From: Solibacillus sp. FSL K6-1523
Lineage (GTDB): Bacteria; Bacillota; Bacilli; Bacillales_A; Planococcaceae
Direction: 5' to 3'
Assembly (NCBI RefSeq): GCF_038005225.1
Contig: NZ_JBBOSU010000001.1
Span: 2,840,001 to 2,904,000 of the forward strand
Length of the DNA stretch: 64,000 bases
The notes below the pieces were generated by a model that saw nothing but the letters and a program-made list of their open reading frames with translations, searched no databases and was not told where the DNA came from. This document shows positions 26,594 through 37,520 of this stretch, in pieces. Numbering within the stretch: position 1 is the stretch's first letter; each line of letters begins with the position of its first letter. A program made the translations under genes and the position numbers.

Positions 26594-27961
26594 CTAGCTA
26601 TACATATACAGTTGACCATGTGATTTTGCATAATACAATCGTGCATCTGCATGGGCAATTAATCTTTCATAAGTCAATTCATCTTTAGAATACTCTTCAG
26701 AATAAGCAAATCCAAAATGAATCGGTATCCCAACAGACCCCATCTTTAAATGGACAATACTTGACTGTAATTGCTGTTCTAATTCCATAATGAGAGTAAA
26801 AAATTCTTCGTTTGAAATTCCTTCTACAATAAATTCCCCTTCTTTATGGGAATAAACTAAAAATTCGACTCTGTATGCAGTTACTTTTTTATAAATGGAG
26901 TCGAATAATTCAAATAGCAGTTGTTCCACAAATAGCGCTCCAAACAGTTCACTTATTTCATCTGTAATAAAACACCAATGCAAGCAGTAAACATTTTTAT
27001 TCGCTTGCATTAATTCATTCACATATGCTTCCATCGATTTTTTTGTATGAATTTTCGGATATTTATAAGCGAATGTAGCACTTACAACATCAAGCTCCAT
27101 GTCATCAGATGAAATACTTTGAATTTGCTTATAAAGAATAGCCCCTACATCAACTTCATGGATGATGGTCAGCAATTCATCATAACATTTGAAATAACTT
27201 TGCAATTGGTATCGTTGAATAATTTCGCTAAGTATGCGTAATTTAATCGTATTTTTTTGTTCTTTATAAATTTCATATGCCTTTTGCAGCTTGATGCCAC
27301 TCAAGTGAAATTCCTGCTGTTGTGCTAAAATAGTTGCCTCAGAAAAGGCAATTTGTGCATGATATATTAATTGGCCTTCCCTAATAAACTGCAATAATTC
27401 ATTTTTCACTAATTTAAATTGGTGGCTATCACCGACAACTGCATAATAATACACTAATCCCATATTCACTTTTACTTTAAGCGAACCTGTATTACGGATT
27501 TTCATTTTATAATAGTTGGCTAATTGGGCTGCAATTTTTGCTTGGTCAAATTGATCAAGAATAGCTAATTGTGCAGCGATATTCGCGTAATTCACCGCTA
27601 AAAATTCTAATTGATTCAACGCACTTGCATATTGAATGGATTTTTTGGACGCTTCAATCGACTCTTCATTATTTTCTACGCTTTTTAATGTACTTAATAA
27701 ATAAAAATAAGTCATTTTATTTTCTTTTTTGCCATGGATGAGACATAGTTTTTCGTATTCCAACATCGTTCTGCAAAAATTAGCAATATCTCCTACGCCA
27801 TACGCCGCGTTCGCTAGCAATTCATAACAACTCAATGCCTCTGCATAGCGCTTTTTTTCTAATGTAATATGTAATGTAATCTTCGCGTACTGGATCACTT
27901 CTTTATATTGCAGGTTTTCATTTAATTTTTTCAAATGCTCGATTTGATTGTAAATAATCAT
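26594..27961 (-). CDS. TPR-type helical repeat protein with degenerate GGDEF-like C-terminus
   Basis: 455 aa. Residues ~1-270 are helical repeats of TPR type (YKEVIQYAKITLHIT, SIEASKKSIQYASALN). The last ~150 residues resemble a GGDEF cyclase fold ending ERLIAHADARLYYAKSHGQLYMY, the normal GGDEF tail, but the GGDEF signature itself is not present, so synthesis of c-di-GMP is unlikely. GGGGGGAAG precedes the ATG at 27961. It overlaps the upstream gene by 4 nt (ATGA). Probably an intracellular sensor or scaffold; function unknown. Confidence 0.7.
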   Translation of the reverse strand: MIIYNQIEHLKKLNENLQYKEVIQYAKITLHITLEKKRYAEALSCYELLANAAYGVGDIANFCRTMLEYEKLCLIHGKKENKMTYFYLLSTLKSVENNEESIEASKKSIQYASALNQLEFLAVNYANIAAQLAILDQFDQAKIAAQLANYYKMKIRNTGSLKVKVNMGLVYYYAVVGDSHQFKLVKNELLQFIREGQLIYHAQIAFSEATILAQQQEFHLSGIKLQKAYEIYKEQKNTIKLRILSEIIQRYQLQSYFKCYDELLTIIHEVDVGAILYKQIQSISSDDMELDVVSATFAYKYPKIHTKKSMEAYVNELMQANKNVYCLHWCFITDEISELFGALFVEQLLFELFDSIYKKVTAYRVEFLVYSHKEGEFIVEGISNEEFFTLIMELEQQLQSSIVHLKMGSVGIPIHFGFAYSEEYSKDELTYERLIAHADARLYYAKSHGQLYMYS

Positions 27962-28599
27962 GGAACTCTTCCCCCCCAATCATTAACCAACCCAAATACA
28001 GCTTCGTAAACTCTTTCCGCCTCATCTACAATTTCATTCATATACCAGTGGAAACTTTGCATATTAATCTGATAAATTTCATTGATTTCCGTTGTAATCT
28101 TTCTTTGCAATCGCGCTAAATCTTTTGGATATTTTCCAGCACCTTGATATTGTTCATTATAATATGCTCGAATACCTCTGGATTTGTAACTTTCAATCAT
28201 TTCAAAATTGGAAGCCAAACTTTCATTAGAGGTGATTTTTACTGTAAAATAATCATTTACTGCTTTTAAAATATAAATAGCACAAACATAAGCCAACCTT
28301 CCATTTTCTAACGCCGCTTTTTGGATATATCGTTTCATTGGATAATTTTCAATCATTTTCATAAAACTATTTCTAATGCAGAAAATCATCACATTTTCGG
28401 GGTTTTCAATTCTCTTTTCTTTAGGCTTCGATAGAATGCACCAAATATCATATAATAGTTGTGCTTTATGGAGGTAATATTTTTTTATAGGAAGAATTAA
28501 AGTGAACAATTCTAATTCATCTGCCAGTTCAAGAAATTGATTAAATTGTTGTTCGGAATTTAAAAATAAACAATCCTCTTTTCTTACATCCTTGTACAT
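27958..28599 (-). CDS. Unknown helical protein coupled to TPR/GGDEF-like protein
   Basis: 213 aa, predicted all-alpha, rich in aromatic and charged residues, with no TM segment or motif I can name. Translation is coupled to the next gene by an ATGA overlap. The shared operon suggests the two proteins act together. No promoter motif stands out upstream. Confidence 0.65.
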   Translation of the reverse strand: MYKDVRKEDCLFLNSEQQFNQFLELADELELFTLILPIKKYYLHKAQLLYDIWCILSKPKEKRIENPENVMIFCIRNSFMKMIENYPMKRYIQKAALENGRLAYVCAIYILKAVNDYFTVKITSNESLASNFEMIESYKSRGIRAYYNEQYQGAGKYPKDLARLQRKITTEINEIYQINMQSFHWYMNEIVDEAERVYEAVFGLVNDWGGRVP

Positions 28600-28715
28600 A
28601 AAACCCCACCATTCCCAATTAAATCGTAATATTGTTATTATATTCTATCATAAACTTGCCACATAACATATATTTACAATACCCCTTTTTAAAAATAGCA
28701 AAAGAAATAGAAAGA

Positions 28716-28757
28716 AAAAATCCACCATTTCAAATTGAGCTGAAATAGTGGATTTTT
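28716..28757. terminator. Terminator of the cymR-iscS-mnmA operon
   Basis: AAAAATCCAC.ATTTCA pairs with TGAAAT.GTGGATTTTT. It lies 2 nt past the TPR gene stop on the minus strand and has T runs on both strands. Confidence 0.9.
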
Positions 28758-28758
28758 A

Positions 28759-29424
28759 TTAATTTACGCGCTGGCTAATCATGTCATAAATATAACGTGC
28801 TTGATCAAACTCGGGTTGCAGCGTAAAGGCCTGCTTCAAATGATATTGTGCTTTTTCAGTATCTTGCGTCGAAACAGCATAAAGGACACCTAAGTTATAA
28901 TGGGCATCTGCATTATTCCAGTCTTCTTCAATGACAAATTCAAGCTCTGGTTTTGCAAAATCAAACATTTCTAATGTGCATAGTAAAATACCATAGGCTA
29001 AACGAATTTGAATATCTTTCGGTGCCAGTTCAGCCGCTCGTTGCATAAACGGTAAAGCTAATTTGTATTGTTCTTCACGCTCAAAACATTTCGCTAACAT
29101 ATAGTAAGCATCTGCGCCTTCAATACCAGCATCAATTGCTTTTTGATATAATTTTGCCGCCTCCATATAGCGATCTGCTTCATAATAAAGATTTGCTAAA
29201 CCATAAAAAGCAGTTGCTGCTTTTTCATCAACGGTAATCGCTTTTTGAAAAAATCGCTCTGCACGCTCCACATCATTCATCGCCGCTAATAATGTCCCAA
29301 AGTTAACGTAACCAACCGCATCTTCCGGGTTTTCCTCGATTGCTTGCGTGAATGCTTGCCCTGCATCTTCATAGCGTTTTTCTTGGAATGCTTTAATACC
29401 GATTTCATTGTAATCTACTTTCAT
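28759..29424 (-). CDS. TPR-repeat protein, YrrB-like
   Basis: 221 aa made of about six tetratricopeptide repeats (AGQAFTQAIEENPEDAVGY, AERFFQKAITVDEKAATAFY and so on), each about 34 residues. Soluble scaffold expected. It follows mnmA as in B. subtilis, where the cymR-yrvO-mnmA-yrrB order is conserved; YrrB was proposed to help the thiolation partners assemble. GAGGTGA precedes the ATG. Confidence 0.88.
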   Translation of the reverse strand: MKVDYNEIGIKAFQEKRYEDAGQAFTQAIEENPEDAVGYVNFGTLLAAMNDVERAERFFQKAITVDEKAATAFYGLANLYYEADRYMEAAKLYQKAIDAGIEGADAYYMLAKCFEREEQYKLALPFMQRAAELAPKDIQIRLAYGILLCTLEMFDFAKPELEFVIEEDWNNADAHYNLGVLYAVSTQDTEKAQYHLKQAFTLQPEFDQARYIYDMISQRVN

Positions 29425-29481
29425 GCTGTCACCTCAAACAAAAATTTAGACGTTCTTACACAGAAGAACGTCCGTTGATTT

Positions 29482-30603
<1,122 letters not shown>

Positions 30604-30657
30604 TTACTATTCACCTTTTCTTAGACAAACTCGCGTAAAAGGCGCGAAGTCTTTACT

Positions 30658-31803
30658 TTATTTCAGAAGTCGATTCACGATAGCCGCTGTACGCTTACCT
30701 GCTTCGCGAACGATTTCATCTGTTAATCCTAACCCAAAACTGAAGCGAATGGAACTACGAAGTTCTGGCGCCTCCGTACCAAACATCGCAACTAATACAT
30801 GTGATGGGTCAATGGAGCCTGCTGTACAAGCCGAACCACTTGATACAAGCACTCCTGCCATATCTAAATTGATTAAAAAAGATTCAACATCTGTTCCTGG
30901 GAAAGTCACATTGAAAACATGCGATAATGCTTCAGTCGGATGCCCATTCACCTGAAAAGAAATGTCTGCCGCTTTAAATTCTTCGATTAAAATTGCTTTA
31001 AATTGCTTGTATTGCTCGTTACGCCTCGCCTGTTTTTCACTAGCGAGCTGTGCTGCCTTTGCAAATGCGACTGCCGCTGGAACATTTTCAGTACCCGCAC
31101 GACGTTTTTTCTCCTGTGAGCCGCCATGCATAAAGCTTGCGAACTTCACATCTTGCTTTGCATATAAAAAACCAATGCCCTTTGGTCCATTCATTTTATG
31201 GGCGGATACACTTAATAAATCAATATGCATCGCAATTACATCAATTGCTTCTAAACCAAAAGCTTGAACGGCATCGGTATGGAATGTTGCAGGATGGTCT
31301 TTTAATAGTGCCCCAATTTCAGCAATTGGTTGAATCGTTCCAACTTCATTATTGCCAAACATAATTGTCACTAAAATCGTATCCTCGCGCAGTGCTTGTT
31401 GAACGTCCTCGGTACGAACACGCCCTGTTGCATCAACCGGTAAATACGTCACATCAAACCCTTCACGCTCCAGCTTTTCACAAGCATGTAATACGGCATG
31501 GTGTTCAATTTGTGTTGTAATAATATGTTTGCCTTCCGCAGCGCGCGCATAGGCTGTCCCAAAAATAGCGGTGTTATCTGCTTCCGTACCACCACTTGTG
31601 AAAATAATTTCCGTCATTTTAGCATTTATTTTTTTCGCTAATGATGCACGTGCCTCATCCAGTGCTTTTCGTGCATTGCGCCCATCTGTATGGATACTTG
31701 ATGCATTTCCGTGTAGTTCAGCCATTGATGTTGCGAATGCTTCAATTACTTCTGGCGCAACTGGAGATGTGGCTGCATGATCAAGATAAATTGTGTTCAT
31801 CAA
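30658..31803 (-). CDS. iscS: Cysteine desulfurase, IscS/NifS class (YrvO-like)
   Basis: 381 aa PLP enzyme giving persulfide sulfur. The substrate-binding start is YLDHAATSPV, the PLP histidine region is IEHHAVLHACE near 105, the PLP-lysine is in SAHKMNGPKGIGFL near 205, and the active cysteine is in SSGSACTAGSIDPSH near 328. By context it feeds sulfur to MnmA for tRNA thiolation. AAAAGGGG precedes the ATG. Repeat R2 fills most of the 290-bp gap to cymR. Confidence 0.95.
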   Translation of the reverse strand: MMNTIYLDHAATSPVAPEVIEAFATSMAELHGNASSIHTDGRNARKALDEARASLAKKINAKMTEIIFTSGGTEADNTAIFGTAYARAAEGKHIITTQIEHHAVLHACEKLEREGFDVTYLPVDATGRVRTEDVQQALREDTILVTIMFGNNEVGTIQPIAEIGALLKDHPATFHTDAVQAFGLEAIDVIAMHIDLLSVSAHKMNGPKGIGFLYAKQDVKFASFMHGGSQEKKRRAGTENVPAAVAFAKAAQLASEKQARRNEQYKQFKAILIEEFKAADISFQVNGHPTEALSHVFNVTFPGTDVESFLINLDMAGVLVSSGSACTAGSIDPSHVLVAMFGTEAPELRSSIRFSFGLGLTDEIVREAGKRTAAIVNRLLK

Positions 31804-31908
31804 ACGTGAAAACCCCTTTTGTACAAAACTCTTTTAAAAATATCCGTTACGCCATAGTGGCATAATTAAATCTAAATTTTTGAAATTCATAACTCTTTTC
31901 GTGGTAAT

Positions 31909-32098
31909 CAATTACGCCTCGGCGTAATTGCGTCCAGATTTTTTCGAGCTCGCTCGAAAAACTTCCCTTAAAAATCTGTGGCATCCGCCGGGGCTTAACT
32001 TGATTCAGCCGGGGTTTGAACCCCCACGCAAGTAGAATTGCCTTTTTGGCATTCATCCCCCACTTATAGAAGTAGGGGAATTCTGCTGAATTAAGTTA
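31909..32098 (+). repeat. Structured repeat R2, long form, between cymR and iscS
   Basis: Hairpin 1 CAATTACGCC/GGCGTAATTG (31909-31930). Hairpin 2 CAGATTTTT…AAAAATCTG with inner TTTTCGAGC/GCTCGAAAA. Linker TGGCATCCGCCGGGGC. Hairpin 3 TTAACTTGATTCAGC (31995-32009) with GCTGAATTAAGTTAA (32085-32099). Hairpin 3 encloses GGGGTTTGAACCCC, a GCC/GGC hairpin and CCCC.ACTT…AAGT.GGGG. The right edge carries the cymR stop codon. Confidence 0.85.
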
Positions 32099-32515
32099 AA
32101 TATAAAACATATAACCATCCATTACATCTGAATCGGTATATTTCGCTAAATCTTCAATAGATGTCGTATCGAGTACATTTTTCACAGCATCACGAATTCT
32201 TCCCCATAATTCACGCTGAGGTGCTTCCTCATTTTCGATTCCCTCTACTGGTTGAATCGGTCCTTCCAACACGCGAATAACGTCTGCGGCAGAAATATCG
32301 GCTGGTTTATGTGCTAACATATAGCCCCCGTATGCTCCACGAACACTTTTTACTAATCCCGCATTTCGCAGTGGCGACACAAGTTGTTCTAAGTAAGCTT
32401 CGGATAATTTTTTGTCAGCAGCAATTTGGCGGAGTGGAGTCGGTCCTTCTCCGTAATGTTTAGCTAATTCAATCATAATCGTTAAACCATAACGGCCTTT
32501 TGTCGAAATTTTCAT
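32096..32515 (-). CDS. cymR: Rrf2-family regulator of cysteine metabolism
   Basis: 139 aa. The Rrf2 winged helix is KISTKGRYGLTIMIELAKHYG, then the DKKLSEAYLEQLVSPLRNAG recognition part, then RGAYGGYMLAHKP. It lacks the three Fe-S cysteines of IscR, as expected for CymR, which represses cysteine and sulfur uptake genes together with CysK. The ATG at 32515 has AGAGGTG upstream; a longer frame to 32566 has none. It heads the iscS-mnmA operon and is divergent from rarA. Confidence 0.92.
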   Translation of the reverse strand: MKISTKGRYGLTIMIELAKHYGEGPTPLRQIAADKKLSEAYLEQLVSPLRNAGLVKSVRGAYGGYMLAHKPADISAADVIRVLEGPIQPVEGIENEEAPQRELWGRIRDAVKNVLDTTSIEDLAKYTDSDVMDGYMFYI

Positions 32516-32632
32516 GATAACACCTCTATTATTCTTATCCTTTTTATATGCATTATTATAGCACATCTCCTTTTATTCCACTCGGAAATACTTTATCATT
32601 AATGTAAGAATTCACTAAAGGGGCGAAATTCA

Positions 32633-33913
32633 ATGCAAAACGAGCCACTCGCATATAAAATGAGGCCACGCAATTTACGGGAAATCGTTGGACAGCAACA
32701 AATTATCGGTCCTGAAACCCCGCTTTTTAAAATGATTGAAAAAGGACATGTTCCTTCCATGTTATTGTATGGCCCTCCCGGTGTAGGAAAAACATCGATC
32801 GCCAATGCCATTGCAGGCAGCTCCCATTTGCCCTTTTTTTCTTTAAATGCGACACACGCTGGAAAAAAGGATATCGAACAAATTGTGATGGATGCACGGA
32901 TGAGTGGAAAAGTTATTTTATTTTTAGATGAAATTCATCGTTTCAATAAACTCCAGCAAGATACGTTGTTGCCGCATGTGGAAAATGGCTCTATTGTGCT
33001 TATCGGCGCTACAACTGAAAATCCTTTTCACGATGTCAATCCAGCGATTCGTTCAAGATGTGGAGAGATATTACAGCTTGAACGGTTAACGACAGTGGAT
33101 GTCCTTGATTTATTAAAATTAGCGCTTACTGATGATTTACGCGGACTTGGTCACATTGCCATTGATGCGACTGACGAGCAACTCGAACGGATTGCTAATG
33201 CTTCCAACGGAGATGCAAGAAAAGCGTTAACATTACTAGAATCCGTTTACTATGCGTCAGATGAAGTAGACGGCGTAACGCAATTAAACGATAATGCGAT
33301 TGATGCATTAGCAAAACGAATTGGTGTTTTTGGAGATAAAGGTGGCTCCCATTTTTACAATTTATTATCTGCATTGCAAAAATCGGTTCGTGGCAGTGAC
33401 GTGAATGCGGCTCTCTATTATTTAGCGCATCTATTAGAAAATGGCGATTTAATAGCCGTTTGCAGACGTTTACTCGTCATGGCATATGAGGATGTTGGGC
33501 TAGCTAATCCAGCAGTGGGTACAAATGTACAAGCGGCAACGGAAGCAGCTGTGAAGCTCGGGCTACCTGAGGCACGCATTCCACTTGCTACTGCGGTTGT
33601 TGAAATGTGTTTATCCGATAAGTCTAACTCTGCCTATCAAGCATTAGATGCAGCGATTTCAGCGATTCATGAAGGAAAAACTGGCGCCATTCCAAACCAT
33701 TTAAAAGATGCACATTATGCAGGGGCAAAGGAACTAGGACATGTCGGCTATCAGTATCCGCATGATTCGCCAATCGGGACATTTGGTGGTTGGGTTAATC
33801 AACAGTATTTACCAGATGAACTTATAAGTATGGAATTTTACAAACCAGTCATTGCTGGAGAGGAAAAACGAATGGCTGCCATCTATGAAAAATTGAAGGC
33901 ATTTAAACGCTAG
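32633..33913 (+). CDS. rarA: Replication-associated recombination protein A (AAA+ ATPase)
   Basis: 426 aa clamp-loader-like ATPase acting at stalled forks. N-terminal [18 protein letters not shown], Walker [10 protein letters not shown] near residue 48, Walker [16 protein letters not shown] near 100, sensor IGATTENPF near 125. The C-terminal tetramerisation region contains [25 protein letters not shown] precedes the ATG. Adjacent to cymR as in other Bacilli. Confidence 0.97.
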   Translation: MQNEPLAYKMRPRNLREIVGQQQIIGPETPLFKMIEKGHVPSMLLYGPPGVGKTSIANAIAGSSHLPFFSLNATHAGKKDIEQIVMDARMSGKVILFLDEIHRFNKLQQDTLLPHVENGSIVLIGATTENPFHDVNPAIRSRCGEILQLERLTTVDVLDLLKLALTDDLRGLGHIAIDATDEQLERIANASNGDARKALTLLESVYYASDEVDGVTQLNDNAIDALAKRIGVFGDKGGSHFYNLLSALQKSVRGSDVNAALYYLAHLLENGDLIAVCRRLLVMAYEDVGLANPAVGTNVQAATEAAVKLGLPEARIPLATAVVEMCLSDKSNSAYQALDAAISAIHEGKTGAIPNHLKDAHYAGAKELGHVGYQYPHDSPIGTFGGWVNQQYLPDELISMEFYKPVIAGEEKRMAAIYEKLKAFKR

Positions 33914-33951
33914 AACAGGCAATACATGCTACTAAACGAATAAAAAAAGAT

Positions 33952-33987
33952 AAAAAACCCATTTTCAAATGAATAGAAAATGGGTTT
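33952..33987. terminator. Bidirectional terminator after rarA
   Basis: AAAACCCATTTTC…GAAAATGGGTTTT stem, between the convergent rarA and unknown gene. Confidence 0.9.
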
Positions 33988-33991
33988 TGGA

Positions 33992-34492
33992 TTATTCGTA
34001 TGTTTTCGTTAATGTATAAAATTCTGCTAAACACTCTTCAATTGAGTGATTTGTCGTGATTTCAGTTGCTACATCTTTTTGAGGAATAATTTCCTCAATA
34101 CTTTTTTGTAGCTCTTCGATAAACTCTTCATTATTTTCTAATGTAGCGTTTGGCAAGCAAGCAGCACTTTTTTGATACAGTTTGACAATATGCAATTTCG
34201 CTTCATCATCCTGTTCATCAATTAAATGTGCGTGTGATAAGCCTGTGAAATAAATAAGCTTTGCCGCAATATCCATATAAAGTACCCAGTACGTTGAGCT
34301 TTTTGGAATTTCCCCATTATTTCTTTGAATGGTCGTATTATAATTATTTGCCATTTTTTGTAAAAGTTCGTCTAACATTGAATACGCTTTTGACCAATTC
34401 GGTTTTGTATCAATATGATCAAATACTATTTCATCCACTGTAAATTTCAAGCTTGGCAAATTTAGCAACTCATTTTTAACTTCAATATTCAT
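33992..34492 (-). CDS. Unknown acidic helical protein
   Basis: 166 aa, soluble, acidic, predicted helical, with no recognised motif. GGGGAGG precedes the ATG. Single gene with a shared terminator. No function suggested. Confidence 0.65.
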   Translation of the reverse strand: MNIEVKNELLNLPSLKFTVDEIVFDHIDTKPNWSKAYSMLDELLQKMANNYNTTIQRNNGEIPKSSTYWVLYMDIAAKLIYFTGLSHAHLIDEQDDEAKLHIVKLYQKSAACLPNATLENNEEFIEELQKSIEEIIPQKDVATEITTNHSIEECLAEFYTLTKTYE

Positions 34493-34660
34493 CCATCGAT
34501 TCCTCCCCTACTAACACCCCATACGTCCCTTATACGAAACGTATCTTTACTATAACAAAAAAAAAACGCCTTTCTAAAAAAACGAGGAAATCATTAAAAT
34601 TTAGTATTTTTCTTACCATTTTCCAACTTTTAATAGAATTTTCCGTATTTCAATCATTCA

Positions 34661-34801
34661 TTATTCTGACAATAATCGAAATATATATTTCGGATAATAA
34701 CCTTGATCCATTAATTGATGTTCATTCAATTGTGGAAGTTCAACGGATGGTACAAAAATCATCACTTTACTTTTATATGCTTTGACAGCATTTATAGAAC
34801 C
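34661..34801 (-). pseudogene. Gene fragment (C-terminal remnant)
   Basis: An open frame of 47 codons without a start, reading …KVMIFVPSVELPQLNEHQL… and ending FRLLSE. Amino-acid composition and codon use look like real protein, but the frame is cut by a TAA at its upstream edge. Family not recognised. Confidence 0.45.
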
Positions 34802-34908
34802 TTAAAAATCCAGGTATATGACCTCATCTCAAACTGAAATTATTTCTCTATATCCCCCCAATAATTGTTTTTACCATAAAACATTGATTATCTTGAAAAA
34901 AACAACAG

Positions 34909-35082
34909 TTAATCAGTAATTACTTTTGGTTGGATATCGTATTTAGAGTCAACAATTTGCTCAGGTTCATAAACATGAATCACTTTCAACTCAGCTTTTA
35001 TAGTGAGTTCCACCGTTCCTACTTGGTCCATTAAGATCAAACCCTTATATTCTTTATTCTCCTTTTCATTCGAATTGACATT
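34909..35082 (-). pseudogene. Gene fragment (C-terminal remnant)
   Basis: A 58-codon open frame without a start, reading …YKGLILMDQVGTVELTIKAE and ending DIQPKVITD. It looks like the end of a beta-rich domain. With the fragment at 34661-34801 it suggests one or two decayed minus-strand genes in this 700-bp gap. Confidence 0.45.
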
Positions 35083-35136
35083 TTATCGCAATAATAAATA
35101 ATCAAAACACAAAATGAATAGTCATTCAAAAGTAAC

Positions 35137-35165
35137 ATGACAAATTAATGATTTTAATGTATATA
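35137..35165 (+). promoter_or_regulatory. Promoter of six-TM chemoreceptor gene
   Basis: -35 ATGACA (35137-35142), 17-bp spacer, -10 TATATA (35160-35165). Confidence 0.5.
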
Positions 35166-35207
35166 TTAAATGAATTGGAATTCATAATTTGAAAGAAGGC
35201 GATGAAA

Positions 35208-36665
35208 ATGATAGATGAACTTAAGAAAAAGGACCTTTATGAGAAAAATACAATTTTAATGATTGTTTACGGAATTGCTGCAGGTTTAGGAGGAATTGCA
35301 CAACTTATTCTCGACCGTCCAATCGGTATTGCACTCTCTTTATTCATCCCTGGTTTTATTGCACTTGTCTATTTCTTAATCCAACGACAAATTCATGTAT
35401 TACGACCATATTTCCCATATGTCGTTTTACTTGCAGGCGTAGTCTCGATTTACGGGACAATCATCGCAAACAAAGTGACGCTCGCTACAATTGTTTTAAG
35501 TATTTTTATCCTTATTTTAGGCAGTGTTCATAATAAAATTACTATTTTAATATTTGGCTATATTGGTTCAACAATCGGTTTAATTTTTAATTTTACAATG
35601 GATACAGGTGGTTTCGCGGTGGATCCTGCCAATGTTTTTGTCGTGCAAACATTAATGGCAGTAGCTCTCCTTTCACAAGTTCGTCAAAATAAGAAAATGC
35701 TTGTCAATGTCGAACAGCTTATGGAAGATGCAAATGAACGTGCGGTACATGAAGTCGCATTACACCAACGATTAGAAGCCTCAGTTCAAGGTATTACTTC
35801 CAAATTAGCACTTATTACAGATAGTACGAACAATGCAAGTGCTTCCAATCAGCAAATGATGGCTTCGATTAAAGAAGTGAGTGTCGGTTCCCATAAACAA
35901 TCGGATTATGTTGGATCGATTGTGCAAAATACAGCAGCAACTACATCTGAAATTGAAAATATGGGTGAAGAACTCCGCGGGATTATTAATGAAGCTGAGC
36001 ATACGAGTAAAAGTGCCGTGGACGGTGCCAATGTGATGAATCGTTTAAAAAATGAAATTGATCAATTTACGGAGTTTTTCGATGAGCTAAATACATCATT
36101 CCAATCTCTTTCAGGAAAAATTACGGAAACAAATGATTTTGCCACATCGATTCAAAAAATTACCGAGCAAACGAATCTACTCGCATTAAACGCATCGATT
36201 GAAGCAGCTAGAGCAGGAGAACACGGGAAAGGTTTTGCTGTTGTAGCTGAAGAAATTCGAAAACTGGCGGGCATTACAGATGATACGGTCAGCAAAATCG
36301 ATCAAAACTTAGCGCAAGTTAATTTATTTAATAAGGAAACGCTCAATCGTCTACAAAGTGGAATTGCTCATATCGCGAATCAAGTGCAAATGGTGGAACA
36401 TTCGAATTCAACGTTCACCGATTTGTTTAGCGCAATGAAAAATTTACAGCAAAGACTTGAACAATTTTCAAGCAGTGCAGAGTCCATTGAGATGAATAGT
36501 AAGTCCATTGAAACGGCAACGAATGAGTTTGCGGCAATCATTGAACAAAGCTCCGTTGCGATTGACGAGTTAAGTATTGTGCTTGAAAAAGTTAACCAAG
36601 AGCAACACATGATTACCGATAATATCGAGGACACTTATCAACAAGCACTTAAAATTATTGCTTAA
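35208..36665 (+). CDS. Chemoreceptor-like protein with polytopic membrane sensor, no HAMP
   Basis: 485 aa. Residues ~15-165 form about six TM helices with almost no outside loops. No HAMP domain follows, and the MCP signalling coiled coil starts near 185. The tip is [20 protein letters not shown], then [18 protein letters not shown], at about residues 318-358. The ATG at 35208 is better spaced from AAGAAGG than the one at 35202. Receptors of this shape often sense membrane or energy state, or intracellular ligands. It has its own promoter and a terminator shared with tcdA. Confidence 0.9.
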   Translation: MIDELKKKDLYEKNTILMIVYGIAAGLGGIAQLILDRPIGIALSLFIPGFIALVYFLIQRQIHVLRPYFPYVVLLAGVVSIYGTIIANKVTLATIVLSIFILILGSVHNKITILIFGYIGSTIGLIFNFTMDTGGFAVDPANVFVVQTLMAVALLSQVRQNKKMLVNVEQLMEDANERAVHEVALHQRLEASVQGITSKLALITDSTNNASASNQQMMASIKEVSVGSHKQSDYVGSIVQNTAATTSEIENMGEELRGIINEAEHTSKSAVDGANVMNRLKNEIDQFTEFFDELNTSFQSLSGKITETNDFATSIQKITEQTNLLALNASIEAARAGEHGKGFAVVAEEIRKLAGITDDTVSKIDQNLAQVNLFNKETLNRLQSGIAHIANQVQMVEHSNSTFTDLFSAMKNLQQRLEQFSSSAESIEMNSKSIETATNEFAAIIEQSSVAIDELSIVLEKVNQEQHMITDNIEDTYQQALKIIA

Positions 36666-36696
36666 TCAAAGAAATTTTAAAAATTTTATCCATGAA

Positions 36697-36741
36697 AAAG
36701 GCAGAAATGTTGGTTTGGTTTTTCACAACATTTCTGCCTTT
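36697..36741. terminator. Bidirectional terminator
   Basis: A 16-bp stem (36697-36712 with 36726-36741) between the convergent chemoreceptor and tcdA genes. Confidence 0.92.
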
Positions 36742-36758
36742 CCTATTTCGCTATTCGA

Positions 36759-37520
36759 TTAATCTCCAACGCGGGTAATTTTGACATCTTTTAAAATCGT
36801 ATTAATAACCCAGCTCGCCGCAAATAAACCTACTACAGACGGAACAAATGCGTTTGACGAAGGTGGCATTTGGGCTTTGCGAATTTGTGCATCCGGCTTC
36901 CCTACTTGCTCCACTACATCCGGACGAACGACAATTGGCGATTCATCTGAAAAGATAACTGGCACGCCTTTTGGAATGCCCTCTTTACGAAGCTTTGTAC
37001 GAATCACCTTCGCAAGTGGATCGGTATGCGTTTTTGAAATATCCGCAATTTTAAAGCGCGTCGGGTCCATTTTATTTGCTGCACCCATGCTTGAGATAAT
37101 TGGAATTTGACGCTTTAAACATTCTTTAATAACGTGAATTTTATACATCACTGTATCGGAAGCATCAATGACATAATCAATGCCTAATTCAAAAAATTGC
37201 TCGTATGTTTCATCTGTATAAAACATATGCATATCAATCACTTCACACGCTGGATTTATGTCGGCAATTCGTTCCTTCATAATGCCTGATTTTGATTTTC
37301 CAACTGTTGATAAATAGGCAACAAGTTGACGATTGACATTCGTAATATCAACATTGTCTTTATCAACTAATACGATACGCCCCACTCCGCTACGTGCACA
37401 AGCTTCAGCCGCAAATGACCCAACGCCACCAATTCCTAAAATCGCAACTGTTTTATTTTTTAATTGCTCTAATCCTTCTGTACCAATCGCCAATTCATTA
37501 CGCGAAAATTGATGTAACAT
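36759..37520 (-). CDS. tcdA: tRNA threonylcarbamoyladenosine dehydratase
   Basis: 253 aa E1-like adenylating enzyme (YrvM/CsdL) that cyclises t6A37 to ct6A in ANN-decoding tRNAs. The nucleotide-binding loop is LGIGGVGSFAAEACARSGVG near residue 30, followed by LVDKDNVDITNVNRQ near 56 and VIDASDTVMYK near 120. In B. subtilis yrvM neighbours aspS, so this stretch is a rearranged version of a known neighbourhood. Confidence 0.95.
   Translation of the reverse strand: MLHQFSRNELAIGTEGLEQLKNKTVAILGIGGVGSFAAEACARSGVGRIVLVDKDNVDITNVNRQLVAYLSTVGKSKSGIMKERIADINPACEVIDMHMFYTDETYEQFFELGIDYVIDASDTVMYKIHVIKECLKRQIPIISSMGAANKMDPTRFKIADISKTHTDPLAKVIRTKLRKEGIPKGVPVIFSDESPIVVRPDVVEQVGKPDAQIRKAQMPPSSNAFVPSVVGLFAASWVINTILKDVKITRVGD

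Noticed and set aside
32011-32024. GGGTTTGAACCC in the repeats resembles a tRNA T-arm
   Set aside because: No acceptor, D or anticodon stems surround it, and the stem sequence varies between copies. It is hairpin structure, not a tRNA.
31847-32056. A 69-aa minus-strand ORF between iscS and cymR
   Set aside because: It lies almost wholly in repeat R2 and reads through its hairpins. It has no ribosome site or relatives in the other long copies.
36759-37520. The ThiF-like gene as a MoeB/ThiF sulfur-carrier enzyme
   Set aside because: The overall sequence and lack of thi/moa neighbours fit TcdA better.
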